This document shows, piece by piece, positions 30,505 through 32,416 of a DNA stretch of 32,416 nucleotides. Position 1 is the stretch's first letter; each line of letters starts with the position of its first letter. A program made the translations under genes and the position numbers. Source of the stretch: a virus; IMG/VR virus record IMGVR_UViG_3300021963_000424, positions 1 through 32,416 of that record. The stretch is one strand, 5' to 3'. Below the pieces are notes generated by a model, which saw only the letters and a program-made list of their open reading frames with translations, searched no databases and was not told where the DNA came from.

Positions 30505-30983
30505 TTCTTAAACGCTTGGGTACCAAACCAGAATGCAATGATTGAGGCAAAGATCTGCTGCGACTCATCGTCCCATAGTTGATCTAGTGCAATACTAAAG
30601 TCAACCCCGGTCTTCCAAGCGTAGATAAATCCGAATACATCTACAAAAACTAACAAGGCAAACATACCAAGGCTAATAATAGATCTTGTGGCAGCTCGCA
30701 TATTAATGACCCACTGACTTGCTCCCTTACCAATCTCAATGTCATGGGCATATAAGGCCTGTCGTTCTTGGACCTGGGTTTCCATGGCAATTTGATCAGT
30801 CCGAATCTCTTCAACCCGAGCTTGGGCTGCGAACCCGGCTTCCATCAATTTAAGTTCACGTTCCATTTGCATGGCTGCAAGTTCTAATTCATGTTTCTTA
30901 TCTGACTTATCTTGAAAGAAATCTAGGAACTTTGGAAGTCCACCCATCAAAAATGAAAGCAAGGTTGAGATTAACGTAAGCAT
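30501..30983 (-). CDS. Holin, 3TM type (GTA-holin-like)
   Basis: 160 aa. An N-terminal hydrophobic segment (LTLISTLLSFLMGGLPKFLD, residues 2-21) precedes a long charged helical region (KHELELAAMQMERELKLMEA and further). Two C-terminal membrane spans follow, SIISLGMFALLVFVDVFGFI and IFASIIAFWFGTQAFKK. This matches the "holin of 3TMs" family first named from gene-transfer-agent release. The ATG at 30,983 is preceded by GGAGG at good spacing. A longer frame upstream belongs to the overlapping microgene and has no ribosome site. It controls lysis timing by forming membrane lesions for the lysozyme. Confidence 0.85.
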   Translation of the reverse strand: MLTLISTLLSFLMGGLPKFLDFFQDKSDKKHELELAAMQMERELKLMEAGFAAQARVEEIRTDQIAMETQVQERQALYAHDIEIGKGASQWVINMRAATRSIISLGMFALLVFVDVFGFIYAWKTGVDFSIALDQLWDDESQQIFASIIAFWFGTQAFKK

Positions 30984-31075
30984 TAAGACCTCCAGTAAAA
31001 ATAAGTTAGAAATGCTGCCCAAGCCGTAGCAACTACCCAAGCCCACATTAACGTATCAAAATCATCATCATTCAT
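30983..31075 (-). CDS. 30-aa single-span membrane microprotein in the lysis cassette
   Basis: 30 codons: MNDDDFDTLMWAWVVATAWA, then AFLTYFYWRS. An acidic N-terminus is followed by one Trp/Ala-rich span (residues 8-27). It overlaps the previous gene (ATGA) and forms TAATG with the holin. It may tune or accompany the holin (antiholin-like), which is inference from place and topology only. Confidence 0.55.
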   Translation of the reverse strand: MNDDDFDTLMWAWVVATAWAAFLTYFYWRS

Positions 31076-31527
31076 ATAACGCCTAGAATAAATTTTAACC
31101 ACAGTGTTACGAGCAAAGCTGCAAGAAAACAGTACCATTGGACTTGTCTGACCTTCTTTAGTTCCGTGTCAAAAAACTCTTTATCTTCTCTTTCCAGTTT
31201 TTCAATGTCTGTTTTAATCCTGAGAACTTGCTCCCACTCTTTTGTGCCATACTTTTTAATGAAATCAGTTTTAAGACGATGTTCTTCATCAGTAATTACC
31301 TTTCGTTGTTTGTACTCGTCAAGGGCTTTAAAGATAGCCCGTTGCTTTTTAAACTCCGCTTCCTTACGTTGGCGGATATGATCTAACGTCTTTTGTCTTG
31401 CTAACTCAATGCCTTCTTTTTGGGCATCTTCAATATTCTTTCCAATCTCTTGACCAGCTTTTCTACCAGTGGCAATCCCTTCGCTAAGTCCTTTAGCCCC
31501 GGCTAATAGTCCAAGATCGTCGGCCAC
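31072..31527 (-). CDS. Coiled-coil protein with C-terminal membrane anchor
   Basis: 151 aa. A Gly/Ala-rich N-terminus (LGLLAGAKGLSEGIATGRKA) is followed by about 100 residues of highly charged helix (KEAEFKKQRAIFKALDEYKQ and on, to LEREDKEFFDTELKKVRQVQ). The C-terminal transmembrane segment is VQWYCFLAALLVTLWLKFIL (about residues 128-148). Classical inner-membrane spanins have the anchor at the N-terminus, so this topology is reversed. The start is GTG at 31,527; an out-of-frame ATG overlaps it. There is no strong Shine-Dalgarno, so it is probably coupled to the XhlA-like gene ending at 31,529. A lysis or membrane-disruption role is possible but unproven. Confidence 0.68.
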   Translation of the reverse strand: MADDLGLLAGAKGLSEGIATGRKAGQEIGKNIEDAQKEGIELARQKTLDHIRQRKEAEFKKQRAIFKALDEYKQRKVITDEEHRLKTDFIKKYGTKEWEQVLRIKTDIEKLEREDKEFFDTELKKVRQVQWYCFLAALLVTLWLKFILGVI

Positions 31528-31528
31528 A

Positions 31529-31687
31529 TCAATTTAACTTCAGTACAATTGTAATTAATGTGATAATGATAAAAGCAGTTGTGGCAAGAATGATCTGTTC
31601 TAGGCGCTTTAACCTTGCACAAATGCTATCGTAACGCAGCTCACAAACTGCCTCATGACTATTTAGCCGCGCTTCTGTTTCGTTCAT
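31529..31687 (-). CDS. XhlA-like tail-anchored membrane protein
   Basis: 52 aa. An N-terminal amphipathic/coiled-coil helix (MNETEARLNSHEAVCELRYD, then SICARLKRLEQI) and a C-terminal transmembrane segment (ILATTAFIIITLITIVLKL) give the typical size and topology of XhlA-type (hemolysin XhlA) phage lysis-associated proteins. In Bacillus phage PBSX, XhlA works with a holin. Its place at the head of the holin-lysozyme cluster supports the call. Two Cys lie in the N-terminal half. It starts 3 bp after the stop of the 86-aa gene and shares one base with the TGATG junction of the next gene. Confidence 0.7.
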   Translation of the reverse strand: MNETEARLNSHEAVCELRYDSICARLKRLEQIILATTAFIIITLITIVLKLN

Positions 31688-31690
31688 ATC

Positions 31691-31951
31691 TTAAACCTTA
31701 GGGTACTTTAATTTGATTGCATCGATCTGCGCCTTCCAGGCATCATAGCCACCGTGATAAAGCGTATCGAATTGATCTGCGAATGATGGGTACTCTGCGG
31801 CTCTATGGTACTTATATGTGTCTGGATCAACCCAAGCATTTACTGCTGCTAAGTCAATCTCAACCTTGTTTCCTTGCGCATCAAATGCTCCGATATCATC
31901 ACTAATAGTAACAACCTGTGGATATAGTTTATAAATAGCTTTATGATTCAT
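31691..31951 (-). CDS. Small tail-fibre-associated phage protein (XkdW-like pattern)
   Basis: 86 aa. The N-terminal half, IYKLYPQVVTISDDIGAFDA, then GNKVEIDLAAVNAW, and the C-terminal AAEYPSFADQFDTLYHGGYD, then AIKLKYPKV, form a motif common in small phage proteins next to tail fibres. In these, YPsxxDQLDxlYH...IKxKYPK is conserved. They are often found at the end of fibre genes, and a fibre-assembly or structural role is assumed. It starts in an ATGA overlap with the upstream (partial) tail protein. Its neighbours are lysis genes. Confidence 0.7.
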   Translation of the reverse strand: MNHKAIYKLYPQVVTISDDIGAFDAQGNKVEIDLAAVNAWVDPDTYKYHRAAEYPSFADQFDTLYHGGYDAWKAQIDAIKLKYPKV

Positions 31952-32416
31952 GCCGCAATCTCTTTCAATGTTATGACTGAATTAGCAACGTATCTATTGT
32001 TATCACCAGTATTGGATGGCCTATTCAAATAAACAGTTCTTGATGAAATATGACCATAAGTGGACATTATTCTAATAAACACTTTATTTTGCGTGGTGCC
32101 TGGATCTAATATATATTGATACGTTGCCGGATGAAGTCTATATTGGGTATCAGATTGAGAGCCGCCACCACTTGATGTGCCGAAATGAGCTAAAGTTCCA
32201 GCATCAGTAATGCCGCCAACAGTAACACCCCTATTTGGAAAATAAGAATATCCTGATCCTTCAGGCGCATATTGCATTAAAAAGTTTGCCCATGTATCGT
32301 TATCTGCGCCAACCATAAGGCGAACATCTACAAGTATTTTAGATGTGTTAATAGAGCGAGTAATAAATACTGTGCCATCACCAAACGGCCCAGGCACAAC
32401 AAATATATTTGAGCGC
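31948..32416 (-). CDS. C-terminal end of a tail or tail-fibre protein (partial, N-terminus outside window)
   Basis: The minus-strand frame is open to the window edge (about 155 codons visible). The visible part reads RSNIFVVPGPFGDGTVFITR at the edge and ends YVANSVITLKEIAA. It is Ser/Thr/Gly/Asn-rich and beta-like, with aromatic-rich strands (YRLHPATYQYILDPG), as in receptor-binding tail proteins. An internal GTG at 32,397 could be a start, but the open frame upstream and lack of a ribosome site argue that this is only the C-terminal domain. It is coupled (ATGA) to the small fibre-associated gene. The receptor-binding role is inferred from position. Confidence 0.62.
   Translation of the reverse strand, partial: RSNIFVVPGPFGDGTVFITRSINTSKILVDVRLMVGADNDTWANFLMQYAPEGSGYSYFPNRGVTVGGITDAGTLAHFGTSSGGGSQSDTQYRLHPATYQYILDPGTTQNKVFIRIMSTYGHISSRTVYLNRPSNTGDNNRYVANSVITLKEIAA

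Noticed and set aside
32341-32397. GTG at 32,397 as the true start of the right-edge tail protein
   Set aside because: The frame stays open to the window edge, no ribosome site precedes the GTG, and the fragment looks like a C-terminal domain.
1-32416. CRISPR array, tRNA genes, integrase or diversity-generating retroelement
   Set aside because: I saw no regularly spaced repeats, cloverleaf-like sequence, tyrosine/serine recombinase motifs, or reverse transcriptase. The partial tail protein shows no template/variable repeat pair within the window.

Overview
The window is most of the genome of a tailed double-stranded DNA phage, almost certainly a podovirus. The signs are a T7-gp8-type head-tail connector portal, a T7-gp11-like adaptor, a nozzle-type tail protein, and three consecutive internal-virion-protein genes like T7 gp14, gp15 and gp16. 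There is no rRNA or tRNA, no integrase, and no single-subunit RNA polymerase in view, so it does not look like an autographivirus. Strong AAGGAGG-type ribosome binding sites and sigma70-like -10 boxes suggest a bacterial host, but I cannot name it.

The layout has three blocks. (A) 1-14,077, minus strand, read right to left: small and large terminase, a GNAT acetyltransferase, a Pro/Gly-rich small protein, portal, Bbp19-like protein, scaffold, major capsid protein, a beta-rich head protein, adaptor, nozzle, a second GNAT, and the three internal virion proteins. The last of these runs off the left edge. (B) 14,651-29,683, plus strand: an AT-rich set of small early genes, a DUF932 protein, a nucleotide/DNA-modification-like block (methyltransferase, MazG-type NTPase, thymidylate-kinase/UDG-like fusion, thymidylate-synthase-family enzyme, dCMP deaminase), then replication and repair genes (family A DNA polymerase, PD-(D/E)XK nuclease, possible SSB, archaeo-eukaryotic primase, UvrD-like helicase, SNF2-like helicase). 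(C) 29,664-32,416, minus strand: the end of a tail or fibre protein, a fibre-associated small protein, a lysis cassette (XhlA-like protein, coiled-coil tail-anchored protein, micro-membrane protein, 3TM holin, GH24 lysozyme), and three very small basic proteins.

Blocks A and C are both on the minus strand and both are cut by the window edges. The simplest reading is that they join outside the window, making one late transcription arc (terminase to virion to fibre to lysis) opposite one early/middle arc. The arcs diverge in the 573-bp gap at 14,078-14,650 and converge, with a 20-bp gene overlap, at 29,664-29,683. The main absent pieces would be the rest of the large internal virion protein and the tail fibre.

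The most interesting content is: (i) the nucleotide block, in which the thymidylate-synthase-family enzyme carries Asp where thymidylate synthases carry the dUMP-selecting Asn, and the kinase is fused to a UDG-superfamily-like domain; (ii) a replication set with an AEP primase plus two non-DnaB helicases; (iii) a structured leader with its own promoter ahead of the capsid gene; (iv) a duplicated regulatory-looking element near the early promoters; (v) five short genes that are easy to miss (30-52 codons) in the lysis/convergent region, and one of 37 codons in the early region.
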